Of a stretch of 33,684 nt of DNA, positions 27,138-33,684 are shown piece after piece. The stretch spans positions 1 to 33,684 of the forward strand of contig NZ_JAQGNX010000033.1 of assembly GCF_028293835.1 (NCBI RefSeq). The letters are read 5' to 3'. Made by a program: the position numbers and the translations under genes. The notes under the pieces were generated by a model, which saw only the letters and a program-made list of their open reading frames with translations, was not told where the DNA came from and ran no database searches. Each line of letters begins with the position of its first letter. Within the stretch, counting starts at the first letter, position 1. Origin of the DNA: Pseudomonas sp. GTDB lineage: Bacteria; Pseudomonadota; Gammaproteobacteria; Pseudomonadales; Pseudomonadaceae.

Positions 27138-28652
27138 CTAACGATTTCGCCGCCGCGCCACTATCGCCCAGCCCACCAGCACAATCGACAGTATCGTCAA
27201 CGGCCATGAGCGCCAGCGCAGGTAGGGGGTGAGGTCCTGCATCGGCACCACTTCGCCGTACAGTACGCCCTTCTGGAATTGCGGGATGGTCACGGTCATC
27301 TTGCCAAACGGGTTGATCAAGCCACTCACGCCATTATTGGTAGCCCGGATCATCCAGCGACCGGCTTCAAGGGCGCGCATTTTGGCCATTTGCAAATGCT
27401 GCAATGGGCCGATGGACGTGCCGAACCACGTGTCGTTGCTCACCGTCAGCAGCAGCTCGCTCTGCGCGGCAAGGCCCGCTGCGAACTCGGGATAGACCAC
27501 TTCGTAGCAGATATACGGCGCAATCTGATAACCCTTGGCTTGTAGCAATGCCTGATCGCTAGGGCCGCGGGCAAAGTCCGACATCGGCAAGTTGAAGAAG
27601 GTGATCAGTCCACGCAACAAGTCTTGCAGCGGCACGTATTCGCCAAAGGGCACCAGCTTCTGTTTCAGGTAAGTGCCGTCGCCTTCGCCGACCACGGTGA
27701 TGCCGTTGTAGTAACGGGATTCGCCATGGCTGCCGTGCTGACGTATAGGGACGCCGGTAATCAATGCCGAGTTGCGATCAGCAGCGAATTTGCCGAGCAT
27801 CGACAAATAGCCTTCCGCCGATTCCTTGAGGATCGGAATCGCGGTTTCGGGCCAAATAATCAGATCAGCACGTTTGCTGGTAAACGTCATGTCACGGTAC
27901 AACGCCAGTTGCGCGTTGAGCTGTGCCGGGTCCCATTTCATGCTTTGTTCGACGTTGCCCTGAATGGCAGCGACGCTCAATGCCGGGCCCGCCGGCGACG
28001 TCCACTCGTAGGTCTTCATTGATAGGCCCAACACCCAGGGCGCCACCAGTAACAACGCGCCAGCACCGAGCATGGACGCGTTGGCCCGCAACCGAGGCAG
28101 ATTGCACAGCAGTGCGGCGGTCAGCGCCAGGGTGAAGGAGATCAGCCACATGCCACCGATAGGCGCGAGCCCGGACAAAGGTCCGTCAAGCTGGCTGTAG
28201 CCGGAGTAGAGCCACGGGAAACCGGTCAGGAACCAGCCGCGAAAGGCTTCTTGGGCCAGCCACACGCCAGCGAAAGCCAGGGCGTCGGTCAACGGCGCAT
28301 CATTGCGTCGAATCCAGCGCGCCCACATCCAGGTCGGCAGGGCAAAGAACCAGGCGATGGCCGCGATGAACCCAAGCATCAACAAGCCCGCCAGCAGCAC
28401 AGACGCACCGCCGTAGGTATGGATGCTCACGTAAATCCAGCTGGTGCCGGCGCCAAACAGGCCAAAGCCGTAGCACCAGCCACGGCCCAGCGCCTGACGC
28501 GGGCTTAGCTCGCGCAAACCCAGGTACAAAATGACCAGCGACACGATTGCCAGTGGCCAGATATCAAAGGGTGCCAAAGCCAACGTCGTCAGCGCGCCAG
28601 CCAGCATGGCCAGCAGATTGCCGGGCCAGCCGGGACGGGTGATCCACTGCAT
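27138..28652 (-). CDS. lnt: Apolipoprotein N-acyltransferase
   Basis: A 504-residue inner-membrane enzyme that adds the third acyl chain to lipoprotein N-terminal cysteines, needed for Lol sorting. About six N-terminal helices are followed by a nitrilase-like periplasmic domain (about residues 225-475) with the catalytic triad Glu269 (IIWPETAIPIL), Lys332 (YLKQKLVPFGEYVPL) and Cys382 (APYICYEVVYPE). A last C-terminal helix follows. AAGGAA lies about 5 bases before the ATG at 28652. It follows corC by 15 bases, so ybeZ-ybeY-corC-lnt is one transcript. Confidence 0.98.
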   Translation of the reverse strand: MQWITRPGWPGNLLAMLAGALTTLALAPFDIWPLAIVSLVILYLGLRELSPRQALGRGWCYGFGLFGAGTSWIYVSIHTYGGASVLLAGLLMLGFIAAIAWFFALPTWMWARWIRRNDAPLTDALAFAGVWLAQEAFRGWFLTGFPWLYSGYSQLDGPLSGLAPIGGMWLISFTLALTAALLCNLPRLRANASMLGAGALLLVAPWVLGLSMKTYEWTSPAGPALSVAAIQGNVEQSMKWDPAQLNAQLALYRDMTFTSKRADLIIWPETAIPILKESAEGYLSMLGKFAADRNSALITGVPIRQHGSHGESRYYNGITVVGEGDGTYLKQKLVPFGEYVPLQDLLRGLITFFNLPMSDFARGPSDQALLQAKGYQIAPYICYEVVYPEFAAGLAAQSELLLTVSNDTWFGTSIGPLQHLQMAKMRALEAGRWMIRATNNGVSGLINPFGKMTVTIPQFQKGVLYGEVVPMQDLTPYLRWRSWPLTILSIVLVGWAIVARRRNR

Positions 28653-28667
28653 GCTATTCCTTAGGGC

Positions 28668-29510
28668 TCAGGCCCGCGAGATCGGGCTCAAGCGCAGTAA
28701 GTGAATACGGCGACTGTCGGCGTTGAGAATACGGAAGCGATAAGCGCCGATTTCAGTGGTTTCGTTACGCTTTGGCAAATGACCAAACGCACTCATCACC
28801 AAACCACCCACGGTGTCGAATTCGTCGTCCGAAAACTCGCTGTCGAAAAACTCGTTGAAGCTGTCGATCGGGGTCAAGGCTTTGACCAGGAAGTCGCCGC
28901 TGGGCAGCGGTTTGATGTAGCTGTCTTCCTCGACATCGTGCTCGTCCTCGATATCGCCGACGATTTGTTCCAGCACGTCTTCGATGGTCACCAGACCGGC
29001 CACACCGCCGTATTCGTCAATGACGATGGCCATGTGATTGTGATTGGCGCGGAATTCACGCAGCAGTACGTTCAGGCGCTTGGATTCAGGTACGAACGTC
29101 GCGGGTCGCAGCAGGTTTTTGATGCTGTCCTTGTCGCCGTCTTCTTTAAGAATCAGCGGCAGCAGATCCTTGGCCAGCAGCACGCCGAGGACATCGTCGT
29201 GGCTTTCACCAATCACCGGGTAGCGCGAGTGCGCGGAGTCGATGACGGCAGGCAGGAATTCGCGGGGAGTCTGAGTCGCCTTGATGCTGATCATCTGCGA
29301 GCGCGGGACCATGATATCGCGCACCTGCAGGTCAGCCACCTGAATGGCGCCTTCGACGATGGCCAGCGCTTCGCTGTCCAGCAGCTTGTTTTGATGGGCC
29401 TCGCGCAGCAGCTCAAGCAGCTCCTGGCGGTTTTTCGGCTCGTGGGCAAAGGCCTGGGTGAGTTTCCCCAGCCATGACTTTTGCCCGTTGCTCGATCGGT
29501 CTTCGCTCAT
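28668..29510 (-). CDS. corC: CorC/HlyC-family CBS-domain protein
   Basis: A 280-residue cytosolic protein with two CBS domains (about residues 66-130, DIMVPRSQMISI onward, and 135-195, VVIDEYGGVAGLVTIEDVLE) and a C-terminal CorC_HlyC domain (about 205-275) ending GAYRFRILNADSRRIHLLRL. In enterics CorC has been linked to magnesium and cobalt efflux with CorA. Related proteins carry a DUF21 membrane part that is absent here. TAAGGG lies just upstream of the ATG at 29510, overlapping the ybeY stop codon 5 bases away. Same operon as ybeZ, ybeY and lnt. The exact role in Pseudomonas is unsettled. Confidence 0.95.
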   Translation of the reverse strand: MSEDRSSNGQKSWLGKLTQAFAHEPKNRQELLELLREAHQNKLLDSEALAIVEGAIQVADLQVRDIMVPRSQMISIKATQTPREFLPAVIDSAHSRYPVIGESHDDVLGVLLAKDLLPLILKEDGDKDSIKNLLRPATFVPESKRLNVLLREFRANHNHMAIVIDEYGGVAGLVTIEDVLEQIVGDIEDEHDVEEDSYIKPLPSGDFLVKALTPIDSFNEFFDSEFSDDEFDTVGGLVMSAFGHLPKRNETTEIGAYRFRILNADSRRIHLLRLSPISRA

Positions 29511-29515
29511 AGCCC

Positions 29516-30016
29516 TTACTCGTGGTCCTTGCTGGTGGTCTCTGGGAATTGCTGGTCAGTGGTTTCGTCGTCGGCGTAAGGATCGGGATAACCCAACTCT
29601 TCAAGCAACGTTCGTTCCAATGCTTCCATTTCTTCAGCTTCTGCATCGTCGATATGGTCGTAACCGAGCAAATGCAAGCAGCCATGAATGACCAGATGCG
29701 CCCAATGCGCATCCAGAATCTTGCCTTGTTCGATGGCTTCGCGGGCCACAACGGCCACGCAGATCACCAAGTCGCCCAGCAGCGGGATGTCCAGAAACTC
29801 ATCGGGCACATCGGCAGGAAAGGACAGTACGTTGGTTGCGTAGTCCTTATGCCGCCAGGTGTTGTTGAGTTCCCGGGCTTCGGCTTCGTCGACCAGACGA
29901 ATGGTCAGCTCCGAATCAGCGGTGCGTTGACGCAATGCCAGTTCGCACCATTGACGGAATTGGGCTTCGCTTGGGACTGTTGCTTCGGTCGCAAGTTGCA
30001 GGTCCAGCTCAAGCAT
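29516..30016 (-). CDS. ybeY: Endoribonuclease YbeY
   Basis: A 166-residue zinc-dependent RNase involved in 16S rRNA 3'-end maturation and 70S ribosome quality control. The metal site [11 protein letters not shown] gives His111, His115 and His121. [17 protein letters not shown] precedes it, as in the family. After the catalytic domain there is an acidic tail of about 25 residues ([12 protein letters not shown] onward) not seen in shorter homologues. I start at ATG 30016, which overlaps the ybeZ stop in ATGCTTGA and indicates coupling. The longer frame from 30130 lies inside ybeZ. Confidence 0.97.
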   Translation of the reverse strand: MLELDLQLATEATVPSEAQFRQWCELALRQRTADSELTIRLVDEAEARELNNTWRHKDYATNVLSFPADVPDEFLDIPLLGDLVICVAVVAREAIEQGKILDAHWAHLVIHGCLHLLGYDHIDDAEAEEMEALERTLLEELGYPDPYADDETTDQQFPETTSKDHE

Positions 30017-31031
30017 CGCGGCGGTTATCCCTGCTGGAAGACGACGTGCTGATGGTTTCGTCGTTGGCGCGATTCTCGTAGCGCTCGTAAGCTTCGACGA
30101 TGCGCTGCACCAGCGGGTGACGCACCACATCCTTGGGCTTGAAGTGAGTAAAGGTGATACCCGGCACGTCCTTCAGAACGTCCATCACGTGGTTCAAGCC
30201 CGACTTGGTGCCCTTAGGCAGGTCCACCTGAGTGATGTCGCCAGTGATGACGGCGGTTGAGCCGAAACCGATGCGGGTCAGGAACATCTTCATCTGCTCG
30301 ACGGTGGTGTTTTGGCTTTCGTCGAGAATAATAAAGCTGTTGTTCAGCGTGCGACCGCGCATGTAGGCCAGCGGCGCAACTTCGATCACTTGACGCTCCA
30401 TAAGCTTGGCGACGTATTCGAAGCCCAGCATCTCATACAGCGCGTCGTACAGCGGGCGCAGGTACGGGTCTATCTTTTGTGCCAGATCGCCGGGCAGGAA
30501 GCCGAGCTTTTCGCCCGCTTCCACGGCCGGACGCACCAGCAAGATATGGCGAATCTGTTCGCGCTCAAGGGCATCCACTGCACACGCCACTGCCAGGTAG
30601 GTTTTGCCAGTACCCGCAGGGCCGATGCCGAAGTTGATGTCGTTGGCGAGAATTTCTTTGACGTAACGCTGCTGATTCAAGCCGCGTGGGCGAATCATGC
30701 CCTTTTTGGTACGCAGGGCTACGCCGACTTCGGCGGCAGGGTGATTGTCCAGTTCTTCGACGCCTGATTCCTGAAGGAACAGGTGAACCATGTCGGGTGA
30801 CAGCTCGCTACCTTTGGTTTCCCGGTACAAGCGCCGTAACAGGTTTTCAGCCGAAGTGGTGTGTCGGGGTTCGCCAATCAGCTCGAATTGATTACCGCGA
30901 TTGCGGATTTCGATGTCCAGGCGTTGCTCGATCAAGCGCAGATGCTCGTCAAATTGCCCGCACAGATTTGCGAATCGATGGGCCTCGAAAGGTTCAAGGA
31001 TAAAACGATGTGGTTCGATGGGAGCGTTCAA
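30009..31031 (-). CDS. ybeZ: PhoH-like ATPase YbeZ
   Basis: A 340-residue P-loop ATPase of the PhoH family that forms a functional pair with YbeY in RNA metabolism. Walker A is GPAGTGKT at residues 137-144 and Walker B is [27 protein letters not shown] and [12 protein letters not shown] are also typical. About 110 N-terminal residues precede the ATPase core. The frame opens with TTG at 31031 (N-terminus NAPIEPHRF), with no ATG or GTG nearby and no strong ribosome site. The TTG start agrees with the conserved family N-terminus but implies low initiation. It overlaps ybeY by 8 bases. Confidence 0.96.
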   Translation of the reverse strand: MNAPIEPHRFILEPFEAHRFANLCGQFDEHLRLIEQRLDIEIRNRGNQFELIGEPRHTTSAENLLRRLYRETKGSELSPDMVHLFLQESGVEELDNHPAAEVGVALRTKKGMIRPRGLNQQRYVKEILANDINFGIGPAGTGKTYLAVACAVDALEREQIRHILLVRPAVEAGEKLGFLPGDLAQKIDPYLRPLYDALYEMLGFEYVAKLMERQVIEVAPLAYMRGRTLNNSFIILDESQNTTVEQMKMFLTRIGFGSTAVITGDITQVDLPKGTKSGLNHVMDVLKDVPGITFTHFKPKDVVRHPLVQRIVEAYERYENRANDETISTSSSSRDNRRDA

Positions 31032-31138
31032 GGTCGTTTTTAGCCGCCCTACGGCAATGGAGATGATTGGAGAATAACCCTAGTGGTCGGTGGGCGAAAG
31101 CCTTCACTTACTAATGGTCTTGCAGGGTGTGGATTCAC

Positions 31139-31267
31139 CGCCGTCCTGTCGTGCAGCAAACTCAATTTCTGTAGGAGCTGCCGAAGGCTGCGATAAGGTC
31201 GGCACGACCTTCGGGGTTTTAAGAAAGCGACCGGTTTCCGGTCGATCGCAGCCTTCGGCTCGTACAG
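31139..31267. repeat. Composite REP/BIME element between miaB and ybeZ, one arm damaged
   Basis: This is the same architecture as at 20887-21030: side module (31139-31161), left arm with CTGTAGGAGCTGCCGAAGG (31169-31194), nested CGACCGG/CCGGTCG hairpin, and right arm (31245-31267). The right arm lacks three bases (CAG) and has one substitution relative to a perfect inverted copy. It separates miaB from the ybeZ operon on the same strand, in a 244-base gap with no other feature seen. Confidence 0.85.
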
Positions 31268-31275
31268 GGATTGTG

Positions 31276-32604
31276 TTATTGCAACAACGACCCGCGCAGC
31301 GAGTGAGGTTGCGCGTCGTCGATGTGGACGTCGGCGAACTGGCCGATCAATTTGGGGTTGTCACAGCGAAAGTTGACGATCCGGTTGTTCTCGGTACGCC
31401 CTTGCAGTTCGCCGGGGTCTTTTTTCGAGTAGTCGGTGACCAGAATCCGCTGGGTGCTGCCGACCATTTGCCGGCTGATCTCGTAACCCTGCTGGTTCAG
31501 ACGATGCTGCAAAGCGGCCAGACGCTCCTTTTTCACGGCTTCAGGGGTTTCGTCTTTAATGTCAGCTGCGGGTGTTCCTGGGCGCGGGCTGTAAACAAAG
31601 GAGAACGAGAAGTCGAAGTTGACGTCTTCAATCAGCTTCATGGTCTGCTCGAAGTCTTTTTCAGTCTCGCCGGGGAAGCCAACGATGAAGTCCGAACTGA
31701 TGCTGATGCCCGGAACCGCCGCCCTTAATTTGCGCAGCTTGGATTTGTATTCGAGCGCGGTGTGGTTGCGCTTCATCGCCGACAAAATCCGGTCGGAACC
31801 CGATTGCACCGGCAAATGCAGGTGCTTAACCAGTTCTGGCACTTCGGCGTGGGCCAATATCAGGCTGTCGGAAAACTCCAGCGGGTGCGACGTGGTGTAA
31901 CGAATACGGTCGATACCGTCCACGGCTGCCACGGTGCGGATCATCTCGGCCAAGTCCGCCAGCCGTCCATCATGGGTCACGCCGCGATAACCGTTGACGT
32001 TCTGACCCAGCAACGTCACTTCACGCACACCGTTTTCGGCCAGATGCATGACTTCGCTGACCACGTCATCGAACGGACGGCTGACTTCTTCGCCACGGGT
32101 ATAAGGCACGACGCAGAAGGTGCAGTACTTGCTGCAACCTTCCATCACCGACACATAAGCACTTGGTCCGTCGACGCGTGGCTCTGGCAAGTGATCGAAC
32201 TTTTCGATTTCCGGGAATGACACATCGACTTGCGGCAGGCCGGTAAGGCGCGCAGCGTTGATCATTTCCGGCAAGCGGTGCAGGGTTTGCGGGCCGAACA
32301 CCACGTCCACATAGGGTGCGCGATCACGAATCGCCGCGCCTTCCTGACTGGCGACGCAACCGCCCACAGCGATCACCATCTCCGGGTTGGCCAGTTTCAG
32401 CTCGCGCCAGCGACCCAGTTGGGAGTAAACCCGGTCCTGGGCGCGCTCGCGAATCGAACAGGTATTAAGCAAGATGACGTCGGCATCTTCTGCGCGAGCA
32501 GTGACTTCCAGGGCTTGATGTTCGCCCAGCAGATCGACCATGCGCGAGCTGTCGTACTCGTTCATTTGGCAACCGTGGGTTTCGATATAAAGCTTCTTGG
32601 CCAT
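31276..32604 (-). CDS. miaB: tRNA-2-methylthio-N6-dimethylallyladenosine synthase
   Basis: A 442-residue radical SAM methylthiotransferase that adds the methylthio group at C2 of i6A37 in tRNAs reading UNN codons. Both clusters are present: the N-terminal UPF0004 domain with Cys12, Cys49 and Cys83, and the radical SAM motif Cys157-x3-Cys161-x2-Cys164 (CSKYCTFC). A C-terminal TRAM domain (about 375-440) binds tRNA. The start at ATG 32604 fits the family ([15 protein letters not shown]). A Shine-Dalgarno site is weak. It has its own promoter-like -10 at 32637-32642. Divergent from the DUF1820 gene. Confidence 0.98.
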   Translation of the reverse strand: MAKKLYIETHGCQMNEYDSSRMVDLLGEHQALEVTARAEDADVILLNTCSIRERAQDRVYSQLGRWRELKLANPEMVIAVGGCVASQEGAAIRDRAPYVDVVFGPQTLHRLPEMINAARLTGLPQVDVSFPEIEKFDHLPEPRVDGPSAYVSVMEGCSKYCTFCVVPYTRGEEVSRPFDDVVSEVMHLAENGVREVTLLGQNVNGYRGVTHDGRLADLAEMIRTVAAVDGIDRIRYTTSHPLEFSDSLILAHAEVPELVKHLHLPVQSGSDRILSAMKRNHTALEYKSKLRKLRAAVPGISISSDFIVGFPGETEKDFEQTMKLIEDVNFDFSFSFVYSPRPGTPAADIKDETPEAVKKERLAALQHRLNQQGYEISRQMVGSTQRILVTDYSKKDPGELQGRTENNRIVNFRCDNPKLIGQFADVHIDDAQPHSLRGSLLQ

Positions 32605-32636
32605 GCGTGATCATCAGGTGGTTCGAAGAACCGCGC

Positions 32637-32642
32637 ATTATA
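32637..32642 (-). promoter_or_regulatory. -10 element (TATAAT) of miaB
   Basis: A perfect TATAAT on the minus strand lies 32 bases upstream of the miaB ATG. The hexamer 17 bases further up (TAGGAA) is a poor -35. A small inverted repeat, GGTTC/GAACC (32620-32632), would lie at the very start of the transcript. Confidence 0.5.
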
Positions 32643-32674
32643 GAGGCGCAAGTCTCTGGTTCCTAGCGCTGACT

Positions 32675-32695
32675 GTCCAATGGACATGCTATAGT
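32675..32695 (+). promoter_or_regulatory. Extended -10 promoter and palindrome upstream of the DUF1820 gene
   Basis: TGCTATAGT at 32687-32695 is an extended -10 (TGn plus TATAGT) about 40 bases before the ATG at 32735. Just upstream, GTCCAATGGAC (32675-32685) is a perfect 11-base palindrome. It overlaps where the spacer would lie and could be a repressor site. A CTGACT -35 at 32669-32674 would give a short 15-base spacer. Confidence 0.45.
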
Positions 32696-32734
32696 TCGCG
32701 CCCTCTTTAAGCCCCCGATTGTTACCCGCCCGCC

Positions 32735-33061
32735 ATGACCAAACGCGAAGCTCCAATTTATAAGGTGATTTTCCTCAACCAGGGACAGGTGTTCGAGATG
32801 TACGCCAAGCAAATCTATCAGAGCGATCTGTGGGGTTTCCTCGAGGTGGAAGAATTCGTCTTCGGCGAGCGTACAACCGTGGTCGTAGACCCCAGCGAAG
32901 AAAAGCTCAAGGCTCAGTTCGAAGGCGTGGTGCGCAGTTTTGTGCCGATGCATTCGATTGTGCGCATCGACGAAGTCGAGCGTGTCGGCACGCCGAAGAT
33001 CAGCGAAGCGCGGGGCACCAGCAACGTAATGCCATTCCCGATGCCAATGCCGGACAAGTAA
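32735..33061 (+). CDS. DUF1820 family protein
   Basis: A 108-residue conserved protein without signal peptide or membrane helix. IYKVIFLNQGQVFEMYAKQ and GFLEVEEFVFGERT at the N-terminus, then MHSIVRIDEVERVGTPKI, match the DUF1820 family, common in Pseudomonas and related gamma-proteobacteria and usually next to miaB. Function is unknown. The compact beta-rich pattern and a Met/Pro-rich tail (VMPFPMPMPDK) are all that can be seen. No Shine-Dalgarno is evident before the ATG at 32735 (CCCGCCCGCC). Divergent from miaB, convergent with the Sel1-repeat gene. Confidence 0.92.
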   Translation: MTKREAPIYKVIFLNQGQVFEMYAKQIYQSDLWGFLEVEEFVFGERTTVVVDPSEEKLKAQFEGVVRSFVPMHSIVRIDEVERVGTPKISEARGTSNVMPFPMPMPDK

Positions 33062-33115
33062 GGTTTTCTCAGGGCTATAGATTCAGAGTCAAGCAGCGCA
33101 GGGTCGATCAGCGAC

Positions 33116-33664
33116 TCAAGGCAGTGGAGCGAACGGCGTGCGACCTTCAGCCGTTTGCAGCTCTTGCAGGTAATTACGGAAAATCTGCCCCAGCACCTGG
33201 GTAGCGACTTCCAGCTCATCGCGCTTCATCTTCGAAGACACTTCATCGGCGCTGTCCAGCGCCTCTTCCGAACCATTGACGGCCGCCATCTTCAGCACGA
33301 TATACGCCTGGATGTTGTTGGCTTGAACGCCTTCGCCATGGAAGAACATTAAACCGAGCCGGTATTGCGCCTGGGCATGACCTTGCAGCGAAGCTTTTTC
33401 GAAATAATTCAGTGCTTGAGTGAGGTCACGAGGCGTATTTTTGCCGTCGTAATAAAACTGTCCCAACTCGAATTGTGCTTGTGCATCCCCGGCTTGCGCG
33501 GCCTTTTGGCATACCGCCAATGCTTCAGGCAGGTTGTCTGGCTGAGTATTGAGGGTGCAGCGACCCACCGCTGGGATTAACAACGAGTTGCCACCTGCAT
33601 TCGCCAGCAGGGGATGAAGAAGCAACAGGCAGCCCAAAGCAAGGGTGCGGCCGGTGCGGTTCAT
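33116..33664 (-). CDS. Secreted Sel1-repeat (TPR-like) protein
   Basis: A 182-residue protein with a cleavable signal peptide (residues 1-23, ending LLANAGG) and two to three Sel1-type repeats: AGDAQAQFELGQFYYDGKNT, QGHAQAQYRLGLMFFHGEGV, and a weaker third at IQAYIVLKMAAVNGS. Such alpha/alpha repeats mediate protein-protein contacts in the periplasm. The last about 45 residues are a helical segment with charged residues. The partner is unknown. Purine-rich AGAGGT lies about 12 bases upstream of the ATG at 33664. The position downstream of the miaB region is the same as a conserved hypothetical of P. aeruginosa as I recall it. Confidence 0.9.
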   Translation of the reverse strand: MNRTGRTLALGCLLLLHPLLANAGGNSLLIPAVGRCTLNTQPDNLPEALAVCQKAAQAGDAQAQFELGQFYYDGKNTPRDLTQALNYFEKASLQGHAQAQYRLGLMFFHGEGVQANNIQAYIVLKMAAVNGSEEALDSADEVSSKMKRDELEVATQVLGQIFRNYLQELQTAEGRTPFAPLP

Positions 33665-33684
33665 GGGAATCGACTTACCTCTCA

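Noticed and set aside
31090..31728. 212-residue plus-strand open frame starting in the REP region
   Set aside because: It starts within the REP element and then runs antisense through miaB. No domain or start signal is seen.

Overview
The window looks like a chromosomal segment of a Pseudomonas species of the fluorescens/syringae type. The evidence is the gene order (proA-nadD-rsfS-rlmH-mrdA-rodA-mltB-rlpA-dacA-ybeD-lipB-lipA, then leuS-lptE-holA and miaB/ybeZ-ybeY-corC-lnt), the closeness of the proteins to Pseudomonas families, a G+C content that by eye is in the high fifties, and many REP-type palindromes with the CTGTAGGAGC core between genes. I see no rRNA, tRNA, CRISPR array, prophage, integrase or insertion sequence. 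This is mostly conserved core genome.

Layout. 1-5345: the end of a YceK/YidQ-like lipoprotein gene; a leftward pair made of a MORN-repeat/C13-protease lipoprotein and a small Rossmann oxidoreductase; a MaoC-type hydratase; a rightward LrgA/CidA-LrgB pair followed by a Lon substrate-binding-domain protein. 5376-7397: a leftward pair, a 3-methyladenine DNA glycosylase then a DedA-PAP2 fusion. 7736-19082: one long rightward block. It covers proline synthesis (proA), NAD synthesis (nadD), the ribosome factors rsfS and rlmH, the cell-elongation machinery (PBP2, RodA, MltB, RlpA, PBP5) and lipoate attachment (ybeD, lipB, lipA). Most genes touch or overlap. 19182-25518: a leftward block of an SltB3-like transglycosylase, a 51-residue arfA gene, holA, lptE and leuS. 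25769-27034: an unrecognised small protein and a YdcF/ElyC-like protein. 27138-32604: the leftward block miaB, ybeZ, ybeY, corC, lnt. 32735-33664: a DUF1820 protein and a Sel1-repeat protein, convergent.

How the genes work together. The central block links synthesis (PBP2-RodA), trimming (PBP5) and cleavage (MltB, RlpA, SltB3-like) of side-wall peptidoglycan. LptE (LPS export), Lnt (lipoprotein maturation) and the ElyC-like protein add envelope functions. RsfS, RlmH, YbeY, MiaB, LeuRS and ArfA serve translation and ribosome quality control.

The most rewarding detail is arfA at 20592-20747 on the minus strand. It is a very short gene whose last codons form a strong terminator hairpin (20611-20642) ahead of its own stop codon. 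The transcript is therefore predicted to be non-stop, which is the regulatory signature of ArfA ribosome rescue. Second is the MORN-repeat lipoprotein with a C-terminal legumain-like protease domain (1082-2815), whose job is unknown. Third is a set of mosaic REP/BIME palindromes that share arms and side modules between loci.
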